Positions 25,694 to 34,127 are shown, counted from the stretch's first letter. The stretch: DNA of 64,000 nucleotides from Enterococcus malodoratus ATCC 43197 (GCF_000407185.1 NZ_KE136482.1:558001-622000); one strand, 5' to 3'. Numbers and translations are program-made. Notes: generated by a model from the sequence alone, not told the origin.

Positions 25694-26116
25694 TTAAAAA
25701 TCTTCTTCCTCTATCTCACTGCTGATTAATTGGTTACAAAATTGAATCGATTGTTTAGCCGTTGTCAAAGTCGTTTCAATCAGCTTAGAAAGTGAATCAA
25801 CTAGCTGAAACTGCATCGCAAATTCAACCAAAAAGGGCAAGTTCATCCCAGCAACTAAATAGAAGTCCGCTCGATTAATATGTGCTAAAAATTCATTATT
25901 CACACTGCCTCCAAACAAATCTGTCACAACCACTAATTCATGATCACGATGACGTTCCATTATTTCACTGACCGCTTTTTCCAAATCAAAATCTTCTGTT
26001 AGATAGCAATCTAGCGTTTCGATGGGAGTAATTCCTCCGCAAATCAGCCTTAATGAAGAGTTCATTCCTGATGCTAATTTTCCATGTGATGCCAGAACTA
26101 GCTTTCTTTCCAACAT
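25694..26116 (-). CDS. PTS mannose-family IIA component
   Basis: 140-residue stand-alone IIA domain. The phosphorylated His is in VLASHGKLASGM (about residue 11), and VVTDLFGGSVNNEF is the conserved active-site loop. It is first gene of the PTS operon. A sigma-54 promoter lies about 36 bases before its start codon, at 26152-26167, and GCGAGGTG is the ribosome site. It receives phosphate from HPr. By context it is the counterpart of GfrA. Confidence 0.92.
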   Translation of the reverse strand: MLERKLVLASHGKLASGMNSSLRLICGGITPIETLDCYLTEDFDLEKAVSEIMERHRDHELVVVTDLFGGSVNNEFLAHINRADFYLVAGMNLPFLVEFAMQFQLVDSLSKLIETTLTTAKQSIQFCNQLISSEIEEEDF

Positions 26117-26148
26117 TTTTCACCTCGCAATCTGTCTACACTTTAATA

Positions 26149-26190
26149 AAAGCAAGCGGCGTGCCAACTTTAGTGGCGCACCGCTTGCTT
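26149..26190 (-). terminator. Hairpin after the activator gene, overlapping the sigma-54 promoter
   Basis: Arms AAGCAAGCGG (26151-26160) and CCGCTTGCTT (26181-26190) are perfectly complementary, extended by imperfect CGTGCCA / TGGCGCA around a seven-base loop. On the minus strand it ends in TTTTATT, so it can terminate the activator transcript. Confidence 0.7.
26152..26167 (-). promoter_or_regulatory. Sigma-54 (-24/-12) promoter of the PTS-deglycase operon
   Basis: The minus strand reads TGGCACGCCGCTTGCT, a complete match to the RpoN consensus TGGCACG-N4-TTGCW, with GG and GC at the required spacing. The predicted start is near 26141, about 25 bases before the IIA start codon. A LevR-type sigma-54 activator gene ends 26 bases upstream. 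The promoter lies within one arm of an inverted repeat (26151-26190). Confidence 0.9.
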
Positions 26191-26192
26191 TG

Positions 26193-28964
26193 CTAAAATT
26201 CTTCATCTTTCATCGCTGAATCTGTATTTTTATAAACAATATCAAAAATATAGGCGAGCTCAGAATCTGGGATCGTGACACTATAATCTCGCTCAATGAC
26301 ACTAAATGCCTGTTTAATGTTTTTCAGCAGTTCTTTTTGACACTGATACAAATCCGAGTAACCATCATACGTTTCAATCGGAACATTTCGAATGAGGCGT
26401 TCAATCAAACAGCTGACATGAACATACAATGCGAGTTTTTTTGCATTGGACAACTGAATCTTTCCAGCCAGCTCTAAATCACGCATAAATAGATCAATCT
26501 CACTCATGACCTTATCGGTATCTAGAATCGTCACAGAATCGATCACTTTTTCCAGAGAAAAATTACGAATCACATTGGTATTAAATATTTGATTTTCTTC
26601 TGAAGTCATCACTGGGGCCAACCACTCAGTCAGAACTTGCTGCTCATCGCCTGAGATTAATTCTTCCAAAGACAAATACGGGATTTCTGCGACCTGTGGA
26701 TCATCGGTCCCGATAATTCCAAGAACGTCATAGATTGAAAAGACTGTCTCCTCCTGCTTCTTTTCTGCTAAAACCCGGAATTCGTACGGAACGATTTTTA
26801 GTTCACAGGAGTTCGGCAAACTTTTTTCCAATAAATGACAAATCTGCGCAGCAGTCCCAATCCCCGTTTGACATGTTGTTAGCAGCGTCTTCGTTCGATT
26901 TTCTTCTGGATAAATAATTTCCCAATCAAATGTCGCTTCCGCCGCCGATTTGCTGGCTATTTCGTTCAATGTTCGCTGCTGCTTGATATTTTCTCCGATT
27001 GCAATTGCCAACGGGGTGGTGACATTGTTCATGATCACGATCGGCACGTTGATTTGTTTAGGGAAATATTGGTAAATTTCTTTTAGACTGCCCATATCGA
27101 CCAAAATCACTAGCCCGTTTGAAATATCATTATTTTCGCTGTAATCCAGAATTTCTTCCGCAATTTGTTGCGGCGTCACATCCAATGGCATATCGAAAGA
27201 CTCAAAAATATCATTTTCCAAAAATCGATTGGCTACATTGGCAATACTGCTGGCGGTCGCATAGCCATGGGCGACAATTACGGCCTTAGCTATTCCTTGT
27301 TCTTTGATCCAATCGGCCTTTTTTAAATACAAAGTCAAAACAATCCGATCCATCGCGGATATTTCAATGTCGATCTTAGGCCTGCACATTTCCAAGATTC
27401 TCTGAACATAGTGATAACTTGCAGGATAGGCCTCGGAGATTTGTCTTTCCAATTGTCGAATCAATTCACGAATATGAGGATCTTCTGGCAACCAGCGTCC
27501 AGCGCCTCTTTGAAATAAGTAATAGCCTACCGCATAAACACTGTTTCCATTAAATTTGATCTGATACGCACTTTCCATTTGACGAAAAGTCTCACGCACA
27601 TATTGTGTCAGATACAGCAGCATTTCATGCTTCTGCTGACGATCCGTTTCAAAAAGCAGATAATCAAACAACTGATCCACAAGCTCTTTCAGCTTTAGCT
27701 GGCAATCCACTAGTTGCCCCTGCGCATCTTGATACGCCAAAATCATTTTAGCAAACGAATCCTCCACTCTTTTTTGACTTTGAGTATTCGTCAGCATTAA
27801 ATTATCTAGTCTCGAATCACTATGAATCAAAATTTCTGCAGGCAAAGCCGTTTGCATACTTTGATGATTCATTGACAGTAACGCTTCCGGAAGCTGGTAA
27901 ATGGTCAATTTGATTGGCTGATCAGGTTCACTCTCGGATAAAGCTTTCGCGGTCATCACCTTAATAATATTTTTCAACTCACCAATGTTGCCCTTGAAAT
28001 TTCCACTGGCCAAAAGCTCCAGTGTTTGACCACTAATGATCAAATCACGCCGAATTGTAGCTTGTTCATTCAGTAAAAAGGAATAAATCAGTTCTAAACG
28101 CTCATTTCGACCTCTTTGTTGTAAGGAAGGAATGGTTGTTTGAATAGGGATTCGTCGAATAAAAGTGGTTAAAAAATTACTCGTCAGCTCTTCCGTCGTC
28201 GCAAAGAATAATCTTGTATGAACAGTGATTGGATGATTCGTATCCCCCATTCGATAGATTTGACCCTGATCCAAATAGGTGAATAATTTTTCTTGCCCCT
28301 CTGCGTTCAATCGATGAACTTCATCCAAAAACAGGATGCCGCCATCCGCCGCTTCAAAGGCTCCTTTACGATCCGAGTCAGCTCCTGTATAAGACCCTTT
28401 CACGCTCCCGAAAAGATTGCTGGTCAATAGTTCAGGATTATTCGCATACTGAGCACAATTCAACGTAATGAATGGGGCATCTTCAGGCAAAAGTTCCTTT
28501 TGGACACAGTAATGATGAATGAGTTCAACTAAATAGCTCTTCCCCGTACCGCTTTCTCCATTGATCAGAACAGGCAACCCGCCATCAGGATAATTGAGAG
28601 CCGCTTTGATTTGTTCAATCACACGTTTTAAGCTTTTATCATGACCAATCAAAAGTGATAAAAGCTCCTGCTCTTTTCCAAACATCGGCTGCTCAGTTTG
28701 AATAGCACGAACACTTTCATAGTGATTTTCCTTTAAAACAAAAAATTGTTTTTCAAAAGCGCCCTTATGAAAATAATAGACTGGGCGCGAATTTATTTTG
28801 ACTAGCTCGCCGGTCTCAGTTAACTGATTCAAGTATTGGCTCACCGTATTTCGTTTTACTTTAAATATTTCAGCCAACTTCGATGCTGTAAACAATTCAC
28901 TTAAGTCATCCAAGTTGAGAAAAGCGGTTTGATTTTTCAAATACTGCAATAATTCTTCTCTCAT
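26193..28964 (-). CDS. LevR-type sigma-54 activator with PRD and EII domains
   Basis: 923-residue modular activator. In order: N-terminal HTH (about 25-65), AAA+ sigma-54 interaction domain (Walker A GESGTGKS about 135-142; GSVKGSYTGAD, the variant of the GAFTGA loop; Walker B GGILFLDEVHRL), first PRD, a IIA-Man-like domain (VIVAHGYATASS), a IIB-Gat-like domain (TTCQTGIGTAAQ) and a second PRD (HVSCLIERLIRN). Such proteins are controlled by PTS phosphorylation at PRD and EII histidines and drive RpoN promoters. It precedes the PTS operon on the same strand, as gfrR does in Salmonella. A sigma-A promoter lies upstream. Confidence 0.92.
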   Translation of the reverse strand: MREELLQYLKNQTAFLNLDDLSELFTASKLAEIFKVKRNTVSQYLNQLTETGELVKINSRPVYYFHKGAFEKQFFVLKENHYESVRAIQTEQPMFGKEQELLSLLIGHDKSLKRVIEQIKAALNYPDGGLPVLINGESGTGKSYLVELIHHYCVQKELLPEDAPFITLNCAQYANNPELLTSNLFGSVKGSYTGADSDRKGAFEAADGGILFLDEVHRLNAEGQEKLFTYLDQGQIYRMGDTNHPITVHTRLFFATTEELTSNFLTTFIRRIPIQTTIPSLQQRGRNERLELIYSFLLNEQATIRRDLIISGQTLELLASGNFKGNIGELKNIIKVMTAKALSESEPDQPIKLTIYQLPEALLSMNHQSMQTALPAEILIHSDSRLDNLMLTNTQSQKRVEDSFAKMILAYQDAQGQLVDCQLKLKELVDQLFDYLLFETDRQQKHEMLLYLTQYVRETFRQMESAYQIKFNGNSVYAVGYYLFQRGAGRWLPEDPHIRELIRQLERQISEAYPASYHYVQRILEMCRPKIDIEISAMDRIVLTLYLKKADWIKEQGIAKAVIVAHGYATASSIANVANRFLENDIFESFDMPLDVTPQQIAEEILDYSENNDISNGLVILVDMGSLKEIYQYFPKQINVPIVIMNNVTTPLAIAIGENIKQQRTLNEIASKSAAEATFDWEIIYPEENRTKTLLTTCQTGIGTAAQICHLLEKSLPNSCELKIVPYEFRVLAEKKQEETVFSIYDVLGIIGTDDPQVAEIPYLSLEELISGDEQQVLTEWLAPVMTSEENQIFNTNVIRNFSLEKVIDSVTILDTDKVMSEIDLFMRDLELAGKIQLSNAKKLALYVHVSCLIERLIRNVPIETYDGYSDLYQCQKELLKNIKQAFSVIERDYSVTIPDSELAYIFDIVYKNTDSAMKDEEF

Positions 28965-28983
28965 AGACTCTCCTCCTTTCTCT

Positions 28984-29011
28984 ATCTTAAAAAAAGCGCA
29001 TCCAAAGTCAA
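28984..29011 (-). promoter_or_regulatory. Sigma-A promoter of the LevR-type activator gene
   Basis: Minus-strand TTGACT (29011-29006), 16-base spacer, TAAGAT (28989-28984), about 20 bases before the start codon region, where GGAGGAGAG serves as ribosome site. Confidence 0.65.
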
Positions 29012-29358
29012 TCCTGTTTTTTTAATTTCGAATGAATAAAATTGCAAAAATGCTCCTTGCAGTGTTATCTATTGCGGTCAATTCTTTCTTTTTCTATCTC
29101 GCAATTAATATGCCAAACACTGACTATCTCTATGATTAGTTACTAGATAAGGAAATATTCAAAGATTTTCAACACTCTTAAAAGGATTTCTAAACTGTTG
29201 GAAAAAGTGTTGCATCTGTCATGCTAAACAACGAACCTTTTTGATTAAAAACCGTACCCACAAAAAAACGGATGCAAATGGCCGCGTCCGTTTTTAATTA
29301 CTGTTCAATTCAATTTAAATGATCGCCATTGTTATTTCTAAAAACAATTAAATACAGA
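29012..29358. other. Non-coding stretch between activator gene and AraC-GyrI remnant
   Basis: No gene was found. It contains an inverted repeat CAACACT (29170-29176) / AGTGTTG (29206-29212) with a 29-base interval, and a strong hairpin AAAACGGATGC / GCGTCCGTTTT (29264-29296) flanked by A- and T-runs, which probably terminates the frameshifted regulator gene on the minus strand. Confidence 0.55.
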
Positions 29359-30217
29359 TTATTTCTTTTCAATTGGAATCCAAATTTCACTTTTGTACGT
29401 CGAACTGCTCATATCTCCTTGTGAGTACCATTCAATCTCAGGTGACGGTGTGTGCTGATAATCGGTCGTCGGAAAAAATTCAGAGAAAATTCTTCCCCAA
29501 ATCTCGCTCATAGCAGTTGGTAACGCTCCTTCTATTTCAAAAACGGCCCAAGTCTGCGCCGCTATATCCAACTTGACGAAATCCGCAGGACAATCTTCAG
29601 TAGTAATCACACCGATATAGTAGTCTGTGGTGTTGTCTTCATACATTTCACTATATGCGCCGACCAGACCACCAGGCTCAGCATTAGCTAAAGGCAGCAG
29701 CTTCCCCATCAATTTCTCGGAAACACTGTTCCACATTTTCCCAACACTTGCGCCTAGATCCTCTACATAAGAAAACCGTTCCTTTATACCAACAATCGAA
29801 AAAGCTTTTTTTTTCAACGATACGATAATTCATTTCTATAACTCCTTTCAAGGACAAAGCAAATGACACCCGCGGCTGCACCTTGAGACGCACATCTTTT
29901 TTTCGAGCCTGACTAGGTGTCACAGCGTGCATTCCTTGAAAAGCGCGGGAAAAAGCATCCGCCGAAGAATATCCATATTTCACAGCAATATCAATAACCT
30001 TGTCGTCAGTATTTTGTAAATCCAAGGCAGCCATCGTCAATCGGCGGCGCCGAATATATTCTGATAAAGGAATACCAATCAGAAACACAAACATCCGTTT
30101 AAAATGATACTGAGAGCACAAAGCTATCTGTGCTATTTTAGGATACTCAATCTCTCCAACAAGATTCTCTTCGATATAGTCGATCGCCCTTTTCATATTT
30201 TCAAGATTATCCATCAT
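29359..30217 (-). pseudogene. AraC-GyrI-like effector-binding regulator split by a frameshift
   Basis: Two overlapping frames together make one normal protein of about 285 residues. The first (from ATG 30217) has two AraC helix-turn-helix motifs (about 8-105: IAQIALCSQYHFKRMF and VIDIAVKYGYSSADAFSRAF). The second, in another frame, is a GyrI-like small-molecule binding domain (AFSIVGIKERF to WIPIEKK). They meet at a run of nine A residues (29806-29814). With eight, the frame reads VEKKAFSIVG straight through; with nine, the first frame ends at 29684. It may be a true loss, slippage-based switching, or a sequencing error. Upstream GGAGGG supports the start. Confidence 0.85.
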
Positions 30218-30308
30218 CGTTCCCTCCTCAATTAGAGTGTATAATAATTAACTATTTCATATCCGACAATAACGTGCAAGAAAAAGTCGGATTTGAAAAC
30301 AAACCACA

Positions 30309-30344
30309 TAAAAAAGATCAAACACCTGTTAAGATGATTGATCA
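30309..30344 (-). terminator. Terminator of the GntR-ABC operon
   Basis: Minus-strand ATCAATCA / TGTTTGAT stem followed by CTTTTTTATG, about 50 bases after the permease stop codon. Confidence 0.65.
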
Positions 30345-30394
30345 TAAAAGTTTTATATCTGTTAAATTCTGTTTTGGCTTAGTTGTCTAAGATT

Positions 30395-31051
30395 CTAAAG
30401 TTCCTTCTTTCCAATAATTCTGAGTGACAGACTATAGGAAATTATACAAACTGCCAATGCTGCAATAAATCCAATCGTTAGCGTTAGTAAAATCGGTATA
30501 TTAGAGATACGTTGGAAAATCGCATTTAAATTGATTCCTAGTCTTTCAATCATTGATCTGCCCAAGAAGGCGAAAAAGAAAATCACACCCATTACAATAA
30601 TCATGATCATTCTTTTTTTCTCTTCACCAAATTTGAAATGGATCGGCATCATCAAACTAATGTAAAAAGATCCTGCAATGAACAGACTGATTAAGGTAAA
30701 ACTGAAGTTCTCCAGATCAATCAACTTTCCCTGTATAGTAGTCATAATTAGAACAATTGCCACAGAAAGTAATAAAGCAACAATTGAACCAACGAGTGCT
30801 AATGAATACTTCTGAGCAACATACTTTTTACGCGAGATTGGCAAAGTAAACAGAAAGGTAAATCCGTGATTCATCTCATCATAACTCACGGTAGTAAAAA
30901 TTACAGTTACAAAGAAGAAGAGCATCAATGCTGGAACAATCGCCAAACTTTCAAGATTATAAGAATTCATCACAGTCAAAAAAATGGTTGCTAGAAAAAA
31001 TAGTTTTTGTTTAACCAGTAAGTGAATATCCTTAACATAGAGTCCTCTCAT
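30395..31051 (-). CDS. ABC-2 type transporter permease
   Basis: 218-residue membrane protein with six predicted helices, of the ABC-2 permease type (similar to the partners of YtrB/BcrA-like ATPases). The Phe-rich MNHGFTFLFTLPISRKKYVAQKY coupling segment, shown here as FTLPISRKKYVAQKY near residue 70, is typical. It starts just after the ATPase stop codon and is last in the gntR-ATPase-permease operon. The substrate is unknown; peptide antibiotic or cell-wall stress systems often have this arrangement. Confidence 0.82.
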   Translation of the reverse strand: MRGLYVKDIHLLVKQKLFFLATIFLTVMNSYNLESLAIVPALMLFFFVTVIFTTVSYDEMNHGFTFLFTLPISRKKYVAQKYSLALVGSIVALLLSVAIVLIMTTIQGKLIDLENFSFTLISLFIAGSFYISLMMPIHFKFGEEKKRMIMIIVMGVIFFFAFLGRSMIERLGINLNAIFQRISNIPILLTLTIGFIAALAVCIISYSLSLRIIGKKEL

Positions 31052-31052
31052 T

Positions 31053-31898
31053 TTAATTTCCTCCCATCATCATTAAGACGATTTCATCAATATTAGCTTT
31101 TTCAACTACAATATCCGGATAATTCTCACGATAATATTGCCGCTGTTTTGTTAGGCATTGGTAACCGAAACTAGCAGATTGCACTTTTGCTATGTGTTCT
31201 TTATCTAAATCAGAATACTGATCAGCAGTCAATTTTAGAATGCCGTATTCGTCTAATAATACATCCGTATCTTCATTTAAAATAATCGCTCCATGATCAA
31301 TAAAATACAGAGAATCGCAAATTTGTTCCAAATCTGTAGAAATATGTGAGCTAATTAAAATACTGCGTGATTCAACCTGCTCTAAATACTCCTGCAACAG
31401 ATTCAGAATTTCTTCTCGTGCGATAACGTCCAACCCAGCAGTCGGTTCATCCAAAATCAATAGATCTGCGTTGTGACTGATTGCGATTATTACATTTAAA
31501 CGAGCCTTCATTCCGGTAGAAAAATCCTTTAACGGCTTATCTAGAGGAAGTTGAAACTCATCACATTTCTTAAGAAAATACTGTTTTTGAAACTGTGGAT
31601 AGAAATTTTTAAGTATCGAAATAATTTCCTTGATAGAAAAAAGTTCATTAAAACCTGATTCTCCTAACGAGGCGCCAATACGCTGACGATCTTTATCAGT
31701 GATTTTATTAATTGGTTTTCCGAAAAGTTCAACCGTTCCATCATCAAAAGGGATCAATCCCAGAGCAATTTTAAAGGCTGTACTTTTTCCTGCACCATTT
31801 CGACCGACCAGTCCGATAATTCGGCCCTTTTGAAGTGTCAAAGAACAATCTAATCGGAAATCTTGGTACTCCTTTTTAACCTTTTTTAATGTAATCAT
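31053..31898 (-). CDS. ABC transporter ATP-binding protein
   Basis: 281-residue ATPase. Walker A is GRNGAGKSTAF (about 33-43), the signature is FSTGMKARLNV (the Cys-free variant STGMK), Walker B is LLILDEPTAGLD, and the switch His is in LISSHIST. A C-terminal extension of about 70 residues follows the nucleotide domain, as in YtrB-type drug or peptide ABC-2 ATPases. It overlaps the GntR stop by one base (TAATG), with GGAGG inside gntR, so the two are translationally coupled. Confidence 0.92.
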   Translation of the reverse strand: MITLKKVKKEYQDFRLDCSLTLQKGRIIGLVGRNGAGKSTAFKIALGLIPFDDGTVELFGKPINKITDKDRQRIGASLGESGFNELFSIKEIISILKNFYPQFQKQYFLKKCDEFQLPLDKPLKDFSTGMKARLNVIIAISHNADLLILDEPTAGLDVIAREEILNLLQEYLEQVESRSILISSHISTDLEQICDSLYFIDHGAIILNEDTDVLLDEYGILKLTADQYSDLDKEHIAKVQSASFGYQCLTKQRQYYRENYPDIVVEKANIDEIVLMMMGGN

Positions 31899-32272
31899 TA
31901 TGATTCCTCCAGTAGTAATTCCAAAAGTTCCATCAAGTCTTTATCTTTCATACCAACCAATCGTGCCTTAGTGACTATTCCCTCAAGTTCATCTTGAATC
32001 CCTTTTAGCTGCTCTTCCCATTTCAACGCAGGATTCACACCGCAGACAAAGCTTCCTTTTCCGTGTACAGTTGTGATCATTCCTTCTTGCTCCAATGCAT
32101 CGTAAGACTTTTTAACTGTTAGTGCGCTAATCTTCAATTCCTTCGCTAAAGATCGTACTGATGGTAATGCATCATTTTCTTTTAACTCATTTTGAAGGAT
32201 TGCTGCTTTTATCTGTTCAACCAGCTGCTCATAGATTGGCATCATTGATGAGTGTTGAATAATAATTTTCAT
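31898..32272 (-). CDS. GntR-family regulator, YtrA subfamily
   Basis: 124-residue short GntR repressor. It has an N-terminal winged HTH (about 5-75: PIYEQLVEQIKAAI, LPSVRSLAKELKISALTVKKSYDALEQEG, cited in parts) and a roughly 45-residue helical tail for dimerisation, the YtrA layout. The start ATG at 32272 has GAAGAGGAG eight bases upstream; an extension to 32293 lacks one. It heads the operon with an ABC-2 transporter and likely represses it from the ACAGT repeats upstream. Confidence 0.9.
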   Translation of the reverse strand: MKIIIQHSSMMPIYEQLVEQIKAAILQNELKENDALPSVRSLAKELKISALTVKKSYDALEQEGMITTVHGKGSFVCGVNPALKWEEQLKGIQDELEGIVTKARLVGMKDKDLMELLELLLEES

Positions 32273-32293
32273 GATTAATTCTCCTCTTCGCAA

Positions 32294-32324
32294 ACAGTGT
32301 ATAACAGTATAAAACAGTTGTCAA
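32294..32324 (-). promoter_or_regulatory. GntR operon promoter with phased ACAGT repeats
   Basis: Minus-strand TTGACA (32324-32319) and TACACT (32301-32296) have a 17-base spacer. On the plus strand ACAGT recurs at 32294, 32304 and 32314, exactly ten bases apart, covering the spacer and the -10. This is a plausible YtrA-type operator. Confidence 0.65.
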
Positions 32325-32407
32325 TATTAGATTCATTGATTGATAATCGTAAACAAGCGACCATCTCCTCAACCTTAAAAATTCCTATAGCCAGTTTCAA
32401 AGGAATC

Positions 32408-32444
32408 TGACACAATAAAGAGAGAAAATTTGGATTTTGTGTCA
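32408..32444. repeat. Inverted repeat upstream of the sigma-factor gene
   Basis: TGACACAA (32408-32415) and TTGTGTCA (32437-32444) are perfect inverted arms with a 21-base interval, about 47 bases before the sigma-factor start codon. It may be a regulatory site; no sigma-A promoter of good quality was seen beside it. Confidence 0.5.
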
Positions 32445-32490
32445 CACCTACCATTTTTGTTTGTCTAATTAATAAAGGAGGTAAATAGGG

Positions 32491-33345
32491 ATGCAGAACA
32501 AACGTGAAATACTGTTAGTGCAATCTTCATTGGCAGGAGATGTCGATTCACTAACAGAATTATTGAATGAGGTAAAAGACAGTATCTTCAATCTGTCCTT
32601 ACGAATGTTAGGAAATATCTATGATGCAGAGGATGCCACTCAGGAAATTCTACTGAAAATTATCAGCAACCTATCTTCGTTCAAGCAGCAAAGTCGCTTC
32701 AGTACTTGGGTTTATCGGATCGCTGTCAACTATTTAATAAACGATCATAAAAAGAGAGGGTTTCGTGAACAGTTAACTTTTGAGTTTATGGAAAAAGACC
32801 TTGAACAACCGCTCCCAACGATGGTTCTGGCCTTCGATGACTTAGAAACAGCGGAACTGGCGGAGGAATTGAAACTGTCCTGTACGAATATCATGCTGCA
32901 ATGTTTGAGTCCACAGGATCGTTGCGTGTTCATTTTAGGAACGATGTTCAAAATGAACAGTCAGCTAGCAAGTGAGCTGTTGAGCATCACACCAGACGCT
33001 TACCGAAAAAAACTTTCTCGCACGCGAAAAAGAATGGGAACATTTTTGACTGATTATTGCGGAGTTGCCGGCGGAATTTGCGACTGCAAAAAAAGAATCC
33101 CTTTTGCGATCAAACAAAAGCGACTCGATCCGACACAACTTGACTATTCTTCTTTAAAAAGACTCGATTTAGCAGAGATTTTCCAACAAAAAAAGAATAT
33201 GGATTTTCTAGATGAACAAACACTCCTATTCGAGACGCTGTCTTGTTACCAATCTACCTTCAACCCCAAATTATTTTTGAACGAGCTTCTTGTATCAAAG
33301 CAATTCTCAGATTTAATCAAGGAGGATGCTATCTATGACCTATGA
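32491..33345 (+). CDS. ECF-type sigma-70 factor with C-terminal Cys-rich extension
   Basis: 284-residue sigma factor. Region 2 (about 20-90) shows LSLRMLGNIYDAEDATQEI and FSTWVYRIAVNYLIND; region 4 (about 125-180) shows LSPQDRCVFILG and the recognition helix LASELLSITPDAYRKKLSR. Beyond region 4 it carries about 100 extra residues, starting with YCGVAGGICDCKKRI, a possible metal-binding or redox motif. No anti-sigma gene is adjacent, so the extension may take that part. RBS AAAGGAGG precedes ATG 32491. Its end overlaps a DUF2461 gene by 11 bases. Confidence 0.82.
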   Translation: MQNKREILLVQSSLAGDVDSLTELLNEVKDSIFNLSLRMLGNIYDAEDATQEILLKIISNLSSFKQQSRFSTWVYRIAVNYLINDHKKRGFREQLTFEFMEKDLEQPLPTMVLAFDDLETAELAEELKLSCTNIMLQCLSPQDRCVFILGTMFKMNSQLASELLSITPDAYRKKLSRTRKRMGTFLTDYCGVAGGICDCKKRIPFAIKQKRLDPTQLDYSSLKRLDLAEIFQQKKNMDFLDEQTLLFETLSCYQSTFNPKLFLNELLVSKQFSDLIKEDAIYDL

Positions 33346-34030
33346 TAAAATTTTTACCTACCTCTCCGCTTTAGAAGAGAATAATAACCGGGAATGGTTC
33401 CATGAAACTAAACAAGAACGGATAGAGATTATTCAAGAATTTAATCAGATCGTTGATAGCTTCTCGAAAATCCTTCATGAAAGGGACTCTCAAATTCCGT
33501 TGATCCCAGCTAAAAACTTAACTTTCAAGTTCAATCGCGACACCCGATTTAGTTATGATAAATCACCATACAATCCTGTACTGCGTGCACATATCGGACC
33601 AAATGGAAAGCTGCCGATTCCTTGTGGCTATTTTATCTTTTTGAAGCCGAACAATCAGTCCTTCTTAGGCGGCGGACTATTTGCGGACATGTTCTCTGAG
33701 GCGACTAAGCTGATTCGTCAAGCATTGATCGAACATGAAACAGCTTTTTTTGACATTATTGAGAATTCTGAGTTCAAAAAGCAGTTCATTGTACTGGGCA
33801 AACAGCTAAAAAGAATGCCTCGCGGATACGAGGCATTCGCCGATTCTTCCATCGCTGATTATCTAAAATACAAAAATATGTATTTGGAATTTCCTTTAAC
33901 CGATCAAGAAATCCTCACATCTAAGGACTTTGCGGCAGAAGCTGTTGAAAAATTCTTATTGATGAAAGACTTCAATCACTTCTTAAATTCATCGTTGAAA
34001 GACTTTCGCTTCCCAGATAGAAGAATTTAA
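33335..34030 (+). CDS. DUF2461 family protein
   Basis: 231-residue conserved protein of the DUF2461 family (TIGR02453-like), of unknown biochemical function. The family landmarks are the N-terminal LSALEENNNREWFHETK, KFNRDTRFSYDKSPYNP in the middle and the FLGGGLF Gly-rich turn. The start ATG at 33335 is nine bases after AAGGAGG; an ATG at 33326 abuts that site and is less likely. It overlaps the sigma-factor gene, so both are made from one message. Confidence 0.85.
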   Translation: MTYDKIFTYLSALEENNNREWFHETKQERIEIIQEFNQIVDSFSKILHERDSQIPLIPAKNLTFKFNRDTRFSYDKSPYNPVLRAHIGPNGKLPIPCGYFIFLKPNNQSFLGGGLFADMFSEATKLIRQALIEHETAFFDIIENSEFKKQFIVLGKQLKRMPRGYEAFADSSIADYLKYKNMYLEFPLTDQEILTSKDFAAEAVEKFLLMKDFNHFLNSSLKDFRFPDRRI

Positions 34031-34039
34031 TAAACTCTC

Positions 34040-34083
34040 TGTCCTTCCTATTGAAACTCACTACTGGTTTTCAATAGGAAGGA
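34040..34083. repeat. Long perfect hairpin between convergent genes
   Basis: A 16-bp perfect stem GTCCTTCCTATTGAAA (34040-34055) / TTTCAATAGGAAGGAC (34068-34083) with a 12-base loop, just after the DUF2461 stop. There is no T-run after either arm, so it is at best a weak terminator; an mRNA 3' end stabiliser is possible. Confidence 0.6.
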
Positions 34084-34127
34084 CTGCTTAGTATCAAAAA
34101 CAATGTAATTCATTTCTCAAAATCATA

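Noticed and set aside
21489-26116. PTS operon as a fructose/levan (lev) or mannose uptake system
   Set aside because: The two SIS deglycase-like genes have no place in lev or man operons and fit the glucoselysine/fructoselysine pathway.
26175-26190. A plus-strand sigma-54-like element reported as an independent promoter
   Set aside because: It arises from the symmetry of the inverted repeat and points into the activator gene in antisense. Kept only as a remark in the findings.
29359-29817. The GyrI-like segment as a separate gene
   Set aside because: It could start only at a TTG inside the A9 run with no ribosome site, and its sequence joins directly to the AraC part; it was merged into one frameshifted gene.
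34040-34083. Hairpin as a standard intrinsic terminator
   Set aside because: No T-run follows either arm.
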